From Apostichopus japonicus (taxonomy: Eukaryota; Echinodermata; Holothuroidea; Aspidochirotida; Stichopodidae): 64,000 nt of DNA. Below the pieces are notes generated by a model. It did no database searches and had not been told where the DNA came from. It was given only the letters and a program-made list of their open reading frames with translations. The stretch covers positions 31,263,501 through 31,327,500 of the forward strand of contig NC_092568.1 in NCBI RefSeq assembly GCF_037975245.1, read 5' to 3'. The translations under genes were made by a program, and so were the position numbers. Shown piece after piece: positions 1-13,944 of this stretch (position 1 is the stretch's first letter; each line of letters opens with the position of its first letter).

Positions 1-1560
1 TTGGTATGCATAGTTACCTATGACTAAATGAGCTTACTCAGTCGCTAATATATTTGTACTCAGACTTGTATTTATATGTTATTTTGAATGATTGACAAAA
101 GAAAAAGGTTGGAAAATATGGAACCTTGGACAACCTTCTGCTTCTGCTGTAGTTTACAGTACGCACGTGATATTGAGCAAGAGGCTAAAAATTTTTTTTT
201 TTACAAAGTATGAAAATAACTAGTATTTATTACTAATGTTATGTGATTAATCCTAACTGAATGATTAATGTTCAGTGTTAATCGAGGAACACAAACTTTG
301 AGCACAATTATTTTTAAATTGCATTGCATTTGATTGCAACACCGTATACAATCGGGACTTAATATTAGGCTATGTTGTGACCTTGATATTATACAGGCTT
401 AAATCCTTGATATAGGCAGATTCAAACACAGTCTTGTGGTGTGTTAGGTTTACTTTAGTTTGTTGACTTAACACTCCAAAATCAAAGTGACAAGAATACA
501 AACCCAATAAAAGAAATAACAGAAGGAAGTAAAGTCTAGGTTATATTGCAGGCTATTGCTTATTACATACGGAATTGAGTGCCTCATAACTAAGGGAGGG
601 TGTATACAGCGTAGTCTTTCAGTATAAGGTCACACGTACTAGCATGTCAATACAGCCTACGCTATAAGGTTTAACTCCAAATTTGTTTGATGAAAATTGA
701 CGGAACATAAACGAATAGTATTGCCAAAAAACAAAATTAAAATATCCAAAATCAACATAAATCGTTGCTTGTGGTAACTTGCAAATTACGTCGCTAGAAT
801 TTAGATCAACCTGTATACGATTGGACCCATATAGTGCGTTCATGGACATCTAAATATGATACCTTTTGGAAAATCATAACGTCTCGCTGTCACTTCATTC
901 GAAACTACATGAAAACTTATACGCTTCAATCTCGACACTTAAACTACATAGCATTAAATGATATGATATCTTTTACGTTGAAGAAGGAAGCCTATATTAA
1001 ATACTAAACGAAAATTCTAAACGAAAATTCTAAACGAACGCGTGAAGAAATTTGTCGTTGAACTTACCAAAATTTCTTGATATGGTATAAATTTTTCTAT
1101 AGTCTTGATACCTCAAACGTATTCGCTTAAATGTGAAAACAGTTGTGATAAGAGAATTTGCTATAACCTGTGTAGCAAAGACGGTTGAACGAACAAACAC
1201 AAAAGTCAAGTAAGTATATGCAGGCAGACTGACACAAATAAACAAGAATTGTCGCAGCCGCGGTTTGTATATTGGGTATATTCATATATACTTCGACGTA
1301 TGTAAGATATTTGTCTGCGCTTCCTGGGCTTGTAGGCTATTGGAGGTATATATGCGATAGACTTAACGCTGTCTATCACCTTTATATATATAGGCCTATA
1401 TATATGTAGGCCTAGATATATATACCTATTGTGTTGGCCGTTAAAGGCGTATAGGTGATATCCATGCACTTGAGTCTTAGGAAATATTAAAGAATGACAA
1501 TACTTCATTACTATCCTATGTACTAAGGCCCACAGCTACATTGTAATAGCTAGGCTATAC
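1..1560. other. No gene recognised
   Basis: AT-rich sequence with no convincing coding frame on either strand. A short direct repeat of an AAACGAAAATTCT-like unit lies near 1008-1036, and a TA-rich palindromic patch with TAGGCCTA cores lies at about 1380-1425. The short open frames here have no recognisable motif. Confidence 0.6.
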
Positions 1561-2102
1561 AACAGTTTCTACGGCCGGGATAACTTGGTTTCTTCCCGTA
1601 ACCATGACAACTGACGACACATTCCAGCAAGTTTCAAACGCGTCTATTCAAATAGATACAAATGAGATGACCAGCAAGTGCTGCAGCTATTGTGTTTATC
1701 CACAAGGAGATGCGTCCAAAGCCGTGTCCTGCGATTTCTGTAGAGTGAACTACCATGTCCCTTTGTGCTGTCCCCTTTCGAAGGGAATGGTGATGCACAC
1801 CCGACGATGATCACACAGTCACAGTCCCGATGCAAGGGGACTGGGGCTGAGAGCGTATCAGTCGGTAGTTTGGTTTTCGTGCCCAGGTTCTTTCTTGGGC
1901 GACTTTCTCTTAAAACGTACCCTTTGTGCTGGCCTTGAAAAACCTCCAACCAAAGGAGCGAAATCAAGATGGTTTTGCCAACCGTGCTTAAGGCTACCAA
2001 ACCATCTACAGGTAACCCAACTTAAACTTAAAGAAGCTCTACAAAAAATCATTACACCACAGACTCGGATCACATCAGGGGGGCGTTGTGGTTGATCGTT
2101 GT

Positions 2103-2880
2103 GGTTGATCGATAGTTTACTGGTGTGTGTTTATGAGCTGTAACTTATCATGAGGATGGACGGTGCTGGGGGTGGGAGATTATTAACGGATCCATGTACT
2201 GGCACTCTATATGGGCCTTCTTTTGTTTCTAGTTCAAACTGTTTGAACTGTTTAAAGGTGAGGAGTATGCCGGGCGAGGCATGCAGTGAGTAAAGGGGAG
2301 TCACATTGGTGGAATGGAACCCCTTTGCTTCTGACGTGTGTACGCCTTTGCCATTTTAAGACAACTTCATGAAGCAGTATTTAATGCTTTCACTTCTTTA
2401 AATATAGCTGAAAGACCCAGCTAATTTTCGTACATATGTTTTTGTTCTGATATTCGCAGTGTGCTTAATTTTTAAAAGACTCACATAATTTTCCGATACG
2501 TGCGTATGAAATAGCACATATACAGTAAGAATAGGGTAAATTGTTTATTTGTCTTATGAATTTGTCTTTGAGGGCGTTGTGGTCAAGTGGTTAAGGCAGT
2601 GGACTTGTGATCTAAGGATTACAGGTTCGAGCCATGGCCAGATCACTGCGTTGTGTCCTTGGGCAAGGCACTTTATCTCCATTGCCTCTCTTCACCCAGG
2701 TGTATAAATGGGGACTTGCGAGGTGACTTGTAAATATAGTTGCGTGCGCCGGTTTGTGGCTGCACCCTATGGGAAGTCCCCCAGGGAACACGTGGCTGTG
2801 GTGCACTGTGGTGCCCCAGGAGAGAAAGTTTGAATTGTGCACACTTTGGTGTGTAGGCGTGACAAGTTACCAATGACCAG
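2103..2880 (+). mobile_element. tRNA-derived SINE plus upstream flank, copy 1
   Basis: The tRNA-like head at about 2573-2640 has an A-box-like GTGGTCAAGTGG and a B-box GGTTCGAGCC. It is followed by a ~240-bp body containing TGCGTGCGCCGG and a conserved GGGGCACC-type region. The whole 2103-2880 interval, including ~470 bp upstream of the head, recurs in inverted orientation at 18564-19332. The mobile or duplicated unit is therefore larger than the SINE alone. It sits inside LINE ORF1 remains. Confidence 0.75.
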
Positions 2881-3250
2881 GGTTAAGTTACACATCCGGG
2901 ACAGCAAGTTTGCTTATGAGGATGTTCATTAATCAAGAATCAAGATGAATCAAGAAACTGAGCTAACTACTCCAAATATGCATACTGCAGTGAAACCGAA
3001 CTTAAAGTTTCAGGTAAGTATCATGCTTCTGAAATCTATAGTCAACCACCAAAGCCTCCTTGCCCACCCACAACCAAAGTTCTCATAGCTGGGGACTCGA
3101 TCTTGCGTGATTTCTCAAGAAATGACTTTGAAAGCAATGTCAATGTGTTGTCTTTGAGAGGAGCGACGATCAGTGACCTAAAGCTGCATATCGAAGAACG
3201 TGAAGCCTGCCTGGACACCAATCACGTCATTTGACATGTTGGAACTAATG

Positions 3251-3659
3251 ATATATATCATGGTTTCCCAAACCACTGAAGCAATTCTTGTGGGGTCGCA
3301 GGCTTGTTTCAAAATATATAAAAAAAATCTGAGGGTACCCAAAATTTACCCGAATTTGAACGTTCGCAGTCAAAATCCTACACAATTCACCCTGAAAACT
3401 CATATTTAGGGTTTTATTAGCGGCCGTTCTAGCGTTTTTCCTGAGTGAATCTGGCGTTTTTTGCTCAATTGTCGCTGGCCACCCTTCTTCTTTATATTCA
3501 CTATATTGTTTTCACATACAACTACAGTACTGTACTACAGGTACATGTGGGCCTGCACAACTTCATTATTCCGGAGACACAAACTTGGGGTCGCGCTCGG
3601 ATGGCGCTACATGAAATGGGGTCCCCGCCTTGAAAAGTTTGGGAACCACTGATATATAT
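3251..3659. mobile_element. hAT-type MITE with 8-bp target duplication
   Basis: A 393-bp non-autonomous element (3259-3651) is flanked by the 8-bp direct repeat ATATATAT at 3251-3258 and 3652-3659. The left end reads CATGGTTTCCCAAA and the right end TTTGGGAACCACTG. These are near-complementary termini of the CAGTGGTTCCCAAA kind seen in hAT transposons, and an 8-bp target duplication is diagnostic for hAT. No transposase frame is present. It interrupts the esterase domain of LINE ORF1 just after the GTND motif. The target is TA-repetitive, so the exact duplication boundary could shift by a base. Confidence 0.75.
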
Positions 3660-4520
3660 TATAAGCGATTATGAAGGTCTTGTAACTTAAATACAGACGA
3701 AGAATACATCCCCGACAAAAGTAATCATCTCAGGTCCCTGCCCAAGGACGGATCCACAATCCGAATCTATCAAGGAATTCAACAACAGTCTAAAGGAACT
3801 AGCCATGAAATGTGACTGTAACTTCATTGAAAACATACCATCGTTTTCATATGGTGATGGTGAAGTCGACACATCCCGATTGTGTGATGATGAACTACAC
3901 CTTAGTCAGCTAGGCAGTGATAAACTCAAATCTTAATTCACGTCAATAGGACCCGTTTGTCTCCGGAACAAGGTTCGTCTCGATCATCAAATGAGGGCTA
4001 AAACTCATAATGGAACATGCCGTATACCTATAGAAGGCATCCCGTCAGCTACAATAACCAGAGTCGCCAACATAGGATTTTTTTCGCATCCGATCAGCCT
4101 CAGCCCTACAACCCTCACCACTCCAACGAAAAGAACAGACTAACTATCAAAGATTACCCACACCAGTTAAACAAGAGGACCAACCATCAGTTCTCCAGAA
4201 GACCGTATAACAAATACGAAAGGGGTTCAACTATGGGGGAAATAACCACAACTCAAAAAGATGTCGATTTGACCGACCCATTAAGTGTAGAGCATGTGGT
4301 CGTCATGAACACAAGGAACGGTCATGCTTTAACACCACACCCATTTATTAGATTCTTGGCCAAATTGAGGGTGCCGCTACACATGAACCCTGTCCTGTGA
4401 TTACTCCTGACGACACCCATAATGAATCAAACAAGCTAATTCATTATAAACACATGAATAGTGCACACATTGATGTAAGTAAGAGCTTTAACAAATGTTT
4501 TTAATAAATTTACCAATTTT

Positions 4521-7410
4521 ATGACCACCATGAAAAACAATAATTTCATCGAAATAGGTTATATGAATATTCATCACCTTTTACCTAAGGTGGATCAATT
4601 ACAGGCTATTTTATATGATGGTACGAAATCTTTTAATGTATTTGCTTTGAACGAAACTTTTTTAAATGATACCATCCAGGATTATGAAGTATGCATACCT
4701 GGTTACAATGTAATTCGTAAAGACAGGAATGATAGAGAACGAGGAGGGGTTGCTGTATACATTAAAAACAACACCAGCTTTATTCGACATTCCAAATTTG
4801 AAACAAATAGAATTGAAGGGATCTGGGTCGAAATTATTTTACCTCATATTAAAAATTTGTTATTATGTGTTTTGTATCGCCCCCTGACTCAACAGCCGAG
4901 TGGACTGATCATGTTCATGACATGTTAGCTGCCCCATGTAATTCTTTTTCTGATATAGTTATTATCGGGGACTTAAACATAAATCTACTAGGTGGTGGTA
5001 ACAAAAGGTGGATGTAAGACATGGAGATGTACAACTTGAAGCAAATAATCAAGGTACCAACTAGAGTAACTAATTTATCGTGCACATTAACTGATCATAT
5101 TTATACGACTAAAGAAAGTCGAATTGTCAATACTGAAGTTCCAAAAATGAAGTTGAGTGACCATTACCCGATATATTTCACTTGGAAACACGCTGCCTCA
5201 CACCAACCATGCATCATCAAAAAAGACGGGTCACGAAACCATGAAATATCGTGCGACAAATAAATTAGATGTAAATGCGTTCAAGCAAGACCCAAGGTAT
5301 TGTTCTTGGCCATCTGTGTTGCAGGTAGCAGATGCAAATCGTTCTTTAGAAAATTGGGAAAATATTTTGCTTAATATTGTTAATAAGCATGCTCCCCAAA
5401 AAAAAAAAAAAGGGTCAAAATAAAAATCAGCCCAAGTGGTTCAATGCTGAGATAAGTCAGCCATTAAAATGAGGAATTCGTCAAAATGAAAAGATCCAGA
5501 GACATATCGATTCTGGAGAAACAAACTTGTTGTAAGTTTAATTCGATCGGCTTAAACAAAGTTATTTCGGAGATTCTATTGTTAAGGGCAAAGGCGATTC
5601 CAAAGCTATTTGGCAAATCCTTATAAATGCTCAGTCCAATGATACTAATATGAAACGAAAGTAGAAAATAAGCACGATAATCAACAATGGTAACCTAGAA
5701 ACAGATCCAATCGATATCGCTAAGTCATTTAACGAATTCTTTACGTCTGTATCGTCTAAGTATCTTATTGGTATTAACAACAATGTGGACAATGATTATT
5801 TAGCAAGTGTTAAAGAGTTTGTTTCTTCCCAATTACGCAAAGGTGTTGCATTCTAAATTCCAGAGGTGACTGATGAATTTGTCTACAAAACGCTTATTTC
5901 AATGGATGCTACTAAAGCCACCGGTCTGGACGGGATTAGTTCCTATCTTCTTAAGTAGTCTGCTAGTGAAATAACAAACAGTATCACCCATGTAATCAAT
6001 AGTAGCATCAGAAACTCCGTCTTTCCTACTAAGTGGAAGAAAGCCAAAGTTGTTCCCATTTACAAGAGTGATTCAAATCTAGAAGTATCCAATTATCGAC
6101 CCATTTCAATCTTGCTTGTATTATCTAAGATATTAGAAAAACACGTTCATGGTCACCGTGCTTTATCCAAGTTTTTAAATGCATTTGGTCTAGGCCTAAT
6201 ACAATCGTCCCAGTTAGGTTTTAGAAAGGGGCACTCTTGTGAAACTGCATTACTAAAGATAAAAGACGACTGGAATAAATCTATTGATAGCGGATATCTT
6301 ATAGGATCTGTATTTCTAGACATGAGAAAAGCATTTGACCTAGTAAACCATTCTATTCTAATAAATAAGTTATCTATATATGATCTTTCCGAAAGCTCTG
6401 TTGCATGGTTTAAAGTCGTATTTATGTAATAGACAACAATCTACATGTGTAAATGGTGTATTTTCCACCTTACTGCCAGTAACATGTGGGGTGCCACAGG
6501 GGTCAATTCTGGGCCCGTTGCTCTTTGTTTTGCTTATTAATGACATGGGTCAAAGTATTAATCATTGCAATTCGGACATGTATGCAGACGATACAACATT
6601 TCATATAAAGGGCAAGTCTATGGATGATTTAAATACCAAACTAAATGAGGATACAGCTAATGTTTGCAAATGGTGCAAGAAAAATGAAATGGTTATAAAT
6701 AGTAATACAACTAAAAGCATGTTGATTGGTTCAAGACAAAGGTTGAAATCCATTCAAAATAACAAATTAAATATTGCCTTCGAAGATTCTATAACTGAAA
6801 GTGTATGCTGTGAAAAGATTTTGGGCGTCGACAATGTATTATCTTGGAATGAACAAGTCGATTCTGTTTGCAAGCTCGTTTCCAGTAGATTGGCTCTTCT
6901 TAGACGCATAAAACCGTTCATTGATACCAATACTTGTATTCTATTTTATAATGGATATGTTTTACCGATGGTTGAGTACTGTAGCTTAATATGGGGAAAT
7001 AGGTAATGCCAGAAATGTTCTCAGACTTAGTCGTTTACAGAAAGCTGCAGCAAGAATTATTCTCAATGCAACATTTGATGATAGATCTGAAGACCCTTTT
7101 AAAACTTTAAACTGGTCCTCACTCGAAAAACTTTTAATATGTAAAAGATTGACAATGGTGTATAGGTCTTTAAATGGTCTGGCTCCACAGTATATATGTT
7201 GTGGAAATGTTCCGCCACACAAATAATATACATAACCACTCTCTAAGGTCCACCACACGAAATAATTTATATTTGGAGGGTGGTAATACCCAGTATCACC
7301 AGAAAACATTTTCATTTGTTGTTGCTAAGGAATGGAACGAATTATTAACGGAGTGTAAGAATGCCAAGTCTTTAAATACTTTTAAACTTTCTATGCAGGA
7401 CTTTAACTAA
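4521..7410 (+). pseudogene. LINE ORF2: AP endonuclease and reverse transcriptase, decayed
   Basis: Second ORF of a Jockey/CR1-like LINE, broken into about five frames. 4521-4928 gives the start of an AP endonuclease (IGYMNIHHLLPKVD, ALNETFL, GGVAVYI). 4940-5263 continues it (IIGDLNINL, then SDHYPI). 5880-6429 gives the early reverse-transcriptase blocks (KATGLDGISSYLL, NYRPISIL, QLGFRKGHSCETALL, FLDMRKAFDLVNH). 6380-7006 gives the catalytic region (GVPQGSILGPLLF, YADDTTF) and the thumb. 7007-7410 gives the C-terminal tail. The intact enzyme nicks DNA and primes reverse transcription from the target site. Here stops near 5015, 5855 and 5957, plus frameshifts near 4900 and 6420, make it inactive. 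ORF2 homology also appears at 47.1-48.15 kb. Confidence 0.85.
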
Positions 7411-7605
7411 TTTATTATGCTCTTAATTTCTTTTCATTGATTGTTCCATGTTGTATTTTAGCCATGTCATTTTTTATGTTTAATTTCATTGTCGTCTTAT
7501 ATTTATTTTATATTTTATTATTATTATTTTATATGATTTTATTTTTTCATTTCACTATTAGTAAATAACCGAGTATACCCTTTAATGTTAAATAAATAAA
7601 TAAAT
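7411..7605 (+). mobile_element. LINE 3' UTR and TAAA-type tail
   Basis: AT-rich non-coding sequence after the ORF2 end. It terminates in an AATAAATAAATAAA run at about 7590-7604, as expected for the short-repeat tails of CR1-like LINEs. This marks the likely 3' end of the element that begins near 1.6 kb. Confidence 0.6.
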
Positions 7606-9415
7606 TGTCATAACATTTAGTATAAGACACAACTTTCGTTCCAGAAACACAAGTTGCGGACCTTGGACGATTATAAAGTTAAAAACACACAACGTATTCG
7701 GATGCATGGTGCGCCATTTTTAGGACGTTTTTTTAGCAGACATGCAGGAATAGTCGTTTGCATTATGAAAATATTTCATGTTTACAGAACTGCTTTTAAT
7801 AAAGACTACAAGTGGCTTATGTGATAAAGTCTGACAAGTCTGGACGTCCGTCGCGTAAATATGACAATAGTTTTCATTATTTGATAGACTTCACTGAGTT
7901 ACCTTGAATCGACACTTTGGCTTCTGTATGGAATAACAATTAAGAGAAGCTTAAAAAGCTGAGGAAAAAAGTACAGTAAAATAAGTAATATTAATAAATA
8001 AGATTTCTTCTAGGTCAAAGGTGACTAGAAATGATCCAGGGATACAGGAATCATTTGATTTTTGCATTAATGTATCCGTCCAAACATATAGGCTTGATGT
8101 ATTTCATTATGACGTCAGCGATGTCCGCATATCAAACGATCAGTAAAGATAAAGATGGCAACATTTCAATTCAATCAAGCGTAGAAAGTTAAGCAGCTTT
8201 TGTTGATTGTTGTTGATTGGTATTGTTGTTGCTATTCGTATTCGTTGTTGTTCTTCTTGCTGTTTGTTTCGTTGGTGTCGTCATCGCTTTCGTCGTCGCT
8301 GTCATCGACATCATCATCGTCACGATGTTGTTGTAAATGATTGCCGGTGTTATATGTATTGCAATGGATGTGTCCTCACTGTTATGTTATATCAGCTCAA
8401 CGAGTTCAAGATATCAAAACGTAACACTAACACGAACCCATTTGAAATGAAAGAGAAGATACACAAAATCCTTACTACATCCTAAAATGTTGCAATATGT
8501 TATACAGCCATTTAATTTTTTATTTTATAGCTAAACGGGTTAACGTCTTCACTCGAACGAATTGTACCATATGATGTTCATTGTTCTTTTTACATCTAAT
8601 ACGTATAAATAAACTGTAGAAGTCGCAATGGGCCTACAGAGGGTGTCGTAAGTATGGAGAATACTGTTAAAAACGACTTATTACTTATTTTCTGAATTGA
8701 AATGTGAAGATTACTCCATGAGAACACTATCAAAGGGTTATGAAATCATAATTTTCATTGAGTAGTCTCCAGTACTTAGTCACAAAAAGTTCACTTTTAT
8801 ATCATGAACAACTTTCAACTTTTAATATCGTCCAAACCATCAGGTATATCATACAGCCTGAGCATATGAACTTTGTGCAGCGGTGTCAAGCCAGGGGATG
8901 AGAGGAGGCTCGAATCTCATCGAACTAGTTTGTTTATTGTCAAGAAAATATTTATTTTCAAGAAAATACATGTACCGTATATGCAACATATATGCCAGTA
9001 ACATAATAGATAAATTCAGTGACCCTCACTCTGAAGGTGCCCATGGTAAGAAAAAGTTCTGTCCGACAGCGCACGGTTGCTCGAAGCACTCTCTTCGGGG
9101 CCTCTTTATAAACTTGTCCCCCTGGAAATCGCCCCTCCCCCTCCTCCAAGTGAATCGTTACGCCGCCGATTTCGTGTGTTAGTCATTGAGACCATAACTT
9201 ATTTGTGTAGGTTGTGTTGACGCGTGGCTTATCACCTTGTAACACATGCATGCAACGTGACCCAGAAACACAACAAAAATCCTGCCTCAAGGACACAACT
9301 TTTTAAGTATGTATATAAATTTCAAACCACTAATACTATTCCCATATAAAGATTCGTTATCTAGAGTTGTTTTGACCATGCACATATTGTTTTATTCGTT
9401 TCATTTCGTTTATTT
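7606..9415. other. No gene recognised; trinucleotide-rich patch
   Basis: No domain-bearing frame. At about 8200-8340 there is an imperfect TTG/TCG/TCA trinucleotide-rich tract that generates a low-complexity open frame with no homology I recognise. Confidence 0.55.
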
Positions 9416-10300
9416 CTTCCTTTTAATTGTAGCTTTTACAAAAGATACGATTATAACAATGAATACAGAGTATGCTAATTACTAACATTATACAAAAATA
9501 ATGGCAGAACAATAAAGGAAGAGGAACCAGAAGGAAGTTTGCTGAAAGAAATGTTTTAGTCTGGTCCCAATATGGAGTTAATAATTATAGTACTGATTTT
9601 AACTCAATAACAAATAAAAAAGAAGTCAGTAATCATAATCTAAGACAAGGAGCGATTTCAGCCGTTTTTTGAAAATATTTAAACTGGGAGAAACTTTTAT
9701 ATTATCACAAAGAGAATTCCAAAATGATGGGCCGGAGCTTCTGCCTTGAGAGTGTGCTATCGTTTTCCTAGTATATGGATGCATAATATTGTCCTTATTT
9801 CTAGTGGGATAGGAATGATAATTGTTATTTAATATAAAAAACGAATTGAAAACATCAGCCAGGGAGTTATGTATGTGCTCATTGTACAAATCATTCAAAG
9901 TGAGAAGTTTATAACGTATGACGATAGTATAAGACGAGTTTGAAATCATTCGGAGGACACGTTTTTGAATAATGTATAGTGGATTCAAATACGAGTTTGC
10001 AAAACGCCCTTATAACAAAATACTGTAATTTAGCTGAGAAAAAATCAGAGCATTGTAAAGGGTCAGTAAAATATTTCTTGGAATACAATATCTTATTTTG
10101 CTAATAACCCCTACTGTTTTAGAAACCTTTTTAGTTACTTCGCGAATGTGTTCTTGCCATGTTAATTTATGATCAATTATGACACCTAAAAATTGTGTGC
10201 TACTTACACTATGTATAGTAGAGTCGTTTATAGTAATGGTATAGTCTAACGTGTTTCCCTTGCTATTTGTGAAAACTAGAAGTTTGGTTCAATTTCTAGG
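9416..10300 (-). mobile_element. Truncated LINE, 3' part of ORF2
   Basis: Minus-strand remnant of a different Jockey-group LINE. The thumb region around 10160-10290 contains a QFLGVIIDHKLTW block, followed by a decayed stretch with a stop near 10010. An open C-terminal frame at 9626-9988 ends with the usual SFWNSL..FKKRLK tail. No catalytic blocks remain, so it is a 5'-truncated dead copy. Confidence 0.75.
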
Positions 10301-13300
10301 TTCAACGAATTTGTTTATGAATAATACTTTAGAGTTTTTGGCACGTATTTGTATGGATAACTTAGTAACCCACCGTAACAAAGGATCCGTGGGCGTGCGA
10401 GTTCTCTAATTTCAAAAGAGAAGTTTGGCTTCAAAATAATTAATTCCAAGTCGATTGTTCAGTCTCTGCATTGTATGAGCGGGGTGTTTAGAAAACATCG
10501 GTCTATGACATCATCTTGTAACCCAAACATATAGTACAATAGTACCTGACACATAAAAAAGACCTCCTCGGGGCATTTGCATCAAACCGAACACTTACTT
10601 TCAAAGAATGGTTTTCGTAAAAGAGTTCAAGTGTAAGTCTTTGGTTATTCACTGCAATGTAATGGGTGCCAGCAGTTCACTGCACTCTGCTTCAGTGCTT
10701 CAGTGGTTCGAAGCTTATGAATGCTTTTCATTGTCTCGTTTACAGTCAATAGCAAGAGGGGGGAAAAAACAGAAAAAAAAGAACAATTGTGTCGTCAATG
10801 TTTGCTTCACTCTCTGTTCTTTTTCAAAAGGACTTTGCAGCAAATATAACAAAAGACACGATATAAGTTGCCAGAAAAACTTAAAGAAAAAGGAGAAAAA
10901 CTATAAAAAATACGCATAGTTTGATCGTTATCTATAATTTTTGGTAAAGCAATACACAGCAGAGTGCATGGTAAACAAACTGAGCTCAAAGGCTGAGTTC
11001 ATGGTATTAAGTTTCAACTATGATTGCACATTAGTATACTCACAAACAACACTGGTATCTCTCATTTGTCGCTGAAGGAATCTTTTGGGCAAGAATTGCT
11101 AAATCTGATGAAAACCTCCGTCTCAATAATTGAGGACTCGACCACTGAAAACGAACTGTCAGAGTGCGTACTTGGATAGTAAACCCCTACAACTGTCTCG
11201 AATGAACTATTCTGCAAATTTTCCCTAAATGTATTTTGTTTTGCATTTGGTGTTGCATTTAGAATATTCCTGCATGTCATTCTGCTCTTTAACTGTTAGT
11301 AAAGGAACAGTATAGTACGTTAGTTCTGAAGGGTTGTGCGTACTGTGTTAGGATATAATGTGACGTCTCGACAATTTGAAGACTTTTTAACCAGTGTTAA
11401 TGTTAGTATAATTTAACAACTCATCAAATGTCGTGTTTCAGACGTGTTGTCCAGTTACATGTAGTCTTGTTCAAGACCCTAGAAGTAGTACGTTAGGCTA
11501 TCGCGGCCTTTACTACTGCTGTGCAATTGGTTCTAGAGTGCGCCCCCACATCCTAAAACTGTTAATCTATACTACCATGGCGGTTTTACCTCCATGATAC
11601 TACGTGCAGAGAAAACCCTCGAGTGTGATAGCCAAATGAAAGCGCGCCCTCTTTATTATACATTTATACACAGAAGCCACTTCCGGCTTGCCGCTTGCAG
11701 ATCAATAGCTCACCGCGAAGCGTCAACCTACACTGCTATTATACGTAGAGTCTTAACGTTAGGCAATGAAGTGCTAATTAATTTACCAGATCGTAGGAAA
11801 TTCTTCAAATAAAATATTTCAATAAATACACAGAATTGAGAGCCACTAAAAGAAATCGCCCTTTTTTCTCTTCATTTTAGGCCCTTCGTTCAAACCTCGT
11901 GGACGGATATACACATATATACAGCTATTTTGATACCTTATTTATTACGCGTTTATAACGACAACAAATGAAATTTTAGGATGTTTCTGAAGATAAACAT
12001 AGGCCTATACAATGGAAATCAACAATTTCTCAATGAAGGCGTCCCCTTCGACACATCTTTGTTTTCAGTACAGGAAACACCACATTATTTTCCAACACAC
12101 TGAGACCTGGAGCAATGTGGATGGTCGTTGGAACTTGACCAACTAACCCTCTCCCCCTCCAAACGACTATTTGTCGATTCCATTTCATGCGATTCTAAAT
12201 CCGAGTCCAAATCATCCAGAAGATTGGAATCTATTCCAAAGTTGTATTTCTGAGAAAGAGGGAGGGGGGGGCTGATCATGGGGAAGTATACTGTCTTGTC
12301 CGTTGTAAGTAAGGGGAGGGGCGGGAAATATTGAAGAATGCCAAAGGGACCCTGTGACATACAAAATTAAGACGACATGGGTTTTGATCATGTCTTTATG
12401 TCCTACATGGTCTCAATAAATAACAAAGACTGTATTGTTGTTTATTATTTTGCTTCTTAATTTGGTAGTAATGTTGTGTGCAGTGTAATTACTGCACATG
12501 TGCATCACTTTAAATATAACAGTTTCTTTCGAGAACAGAAATGGAATCTTACCAGTAAACATGTATATTCATGCTAAATATATACGATATGCTATAGATA
12601 GTAATGAGGGTATAACAAATTCCTCCCCATCCCCTCCCTCCCTCCACCCCAACTCCCTTCAGACCGTGTTTAAAGTTTTAGTTGCTTTCGTTTTCTATCT
12701 TATCATCTAGAACGAGTGTATAGCCAATCTCGGAAGATTGAAGTGGCACGATTAATCAACCACATGCATAATTAGGATCATTTTTGGTAAATAAGTAGAT
12801 ATACAGTTATAATGTCCATATCTTAAATAACATCTCTTGTGATAGCATTTTTTTTTGGGGGGGGGGGGCAATCGATCCATTTCTATATTATATTATGTCA
12901 TTATAGGAAACCACGTCCCCACGCAATATAAAAACAAAATTAAAGCAAAGATATATTTCCAATCCCGTCATTTTAGATTTAAGTTTGTCGTTTATATTAG
13001 AAATAAAGCATAGAAGGAAGAATTTAAATGATGTCTTGTCTTGTTCTTCCACCTGCCTAAGTTTAATTTAATAGAATATAATCTTTAAGATAAAGGAACA
13101 TTAAATATTCAGCGTCTCATGGACCTCTGCAGCTTGCCTCTTGTCATCTTGGACTTGTAGTTTCATCTGAAATTTAACAATAAAATATACATACATTGGA
13201 TGATTTGGATCACTGCATACCGCAATGACAACACTAATGTAGTAGCGCAGCAAGAATAGTGTTAATGGGCGGAGGATCGATCCAGGGAAGGGCGAATGGG

Positions 13301-13940
13301 GGAGGGGTAGGGTCTGTTCACCCACAGCCCTGGATACCCATCTGGGTCTTCGACCATGATACAGTCACTCTTATCAGTGACGACATATGAGAAGAGTTCT
13401 GTAAAGGATGACTCTAAGAACAAGTATATTAATAACTTAACGGTGGTTTAGACCGTCCAGAGTGGACTGTAGTGTTATACCATATTTACATTTTATGATC
13501 ATAACGGAAAAGTGTTGCTATTAAAGTGTGCGAGAATGCAAATTACATACACAATCTGAATCTTTGCATATACTATGTAACCTGAACCCTACAGTGTACT
13601 GATGTCGTAATGCGCAAAACCTGATTCGTACGAAGAGCTAAACCCAACTGCGTAACCAGCTTTGGAGTGGGGTGCGAATATCCTTTCAAGTAACCCTTGG
13701 AAACATGACATTTCTTTAAACTACAAATTACGCCGTTATGACTTCCGAATAGCCTTCGTCGTTACCCCCCCCCCACCCTCCAAACACAACCGTACTCAAG
13801 TCCACACTGTCATTGCTATTTCTAATTGGGATATTGCTACCAACATTTATATCATTTTGGCGTTCTGTAGCTACATAATGAATCTTAATTAATATTATAC
13901 TAATGTGTTCGTTCTGAACAATTGAATATTCCCCCTCACT
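10301..13940. other. No gene recognised
   Basis: Long non-coding interval downstream of the Kazal gene on the minus strand. It contains homopolymer T/G runs (about 12847-12868) and CT-rich patches (about 12620-12660). Minus-strand frames at 12085-12360 and 13101-13325 are low-complexity and lack recognisable domains. Confidence 0.5.
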
Positions 13941-13944
13941 TTTT

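Larger units (their letters stand above)
1604..4400 (+). pseudogene. LINE ORF1, decayed: PHD-like finger, SGNH esterase, CCHC knuckle
   Basis: Remains of a first open reading frame of a non-LTR retrotransposon. At 1604-2070, in two frames, there is a PHD-like zinc finger (CSYC, then SCDFC, YHVPLC and a later WFCQPC). At about 3070-3235 and 3700-3935 there is an SGNH-type esterase: the GDS block (AGDSILRDF), HVGTND, ISGPCPRTD and a final DDELHLSQLG block carrying the Asp/His pair. Near 4280-4325 a C-x2-C-x4-H-x4-C knuckle (CRACGRHEHKERSC) follows. This order is known for ORF1 of CR1/Jockey-group LINEs, where ORF1 binds the RNA. The frame is broken by stops, frameshifts, a SINE-bearing segment (2103-2880) and a MITE (3259-3651), so it is dead. 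It is followed by ORF2 of what looks like the same element. Confidence 0.75.

Noticed and set aside
8207-8485. 92-codon plus-strand frame rich in Cys/Arg/His
   Set aside because: Produced by TTG/TCG trinucleotide-rich sequence; composition is that of a simple repeat.
12085-12360. 91-codon minus-strand frame with acidic LDDLDSDLES stretch
   Set aside because: Low complexity, no recognisable domain, no signal peptide or splice context.
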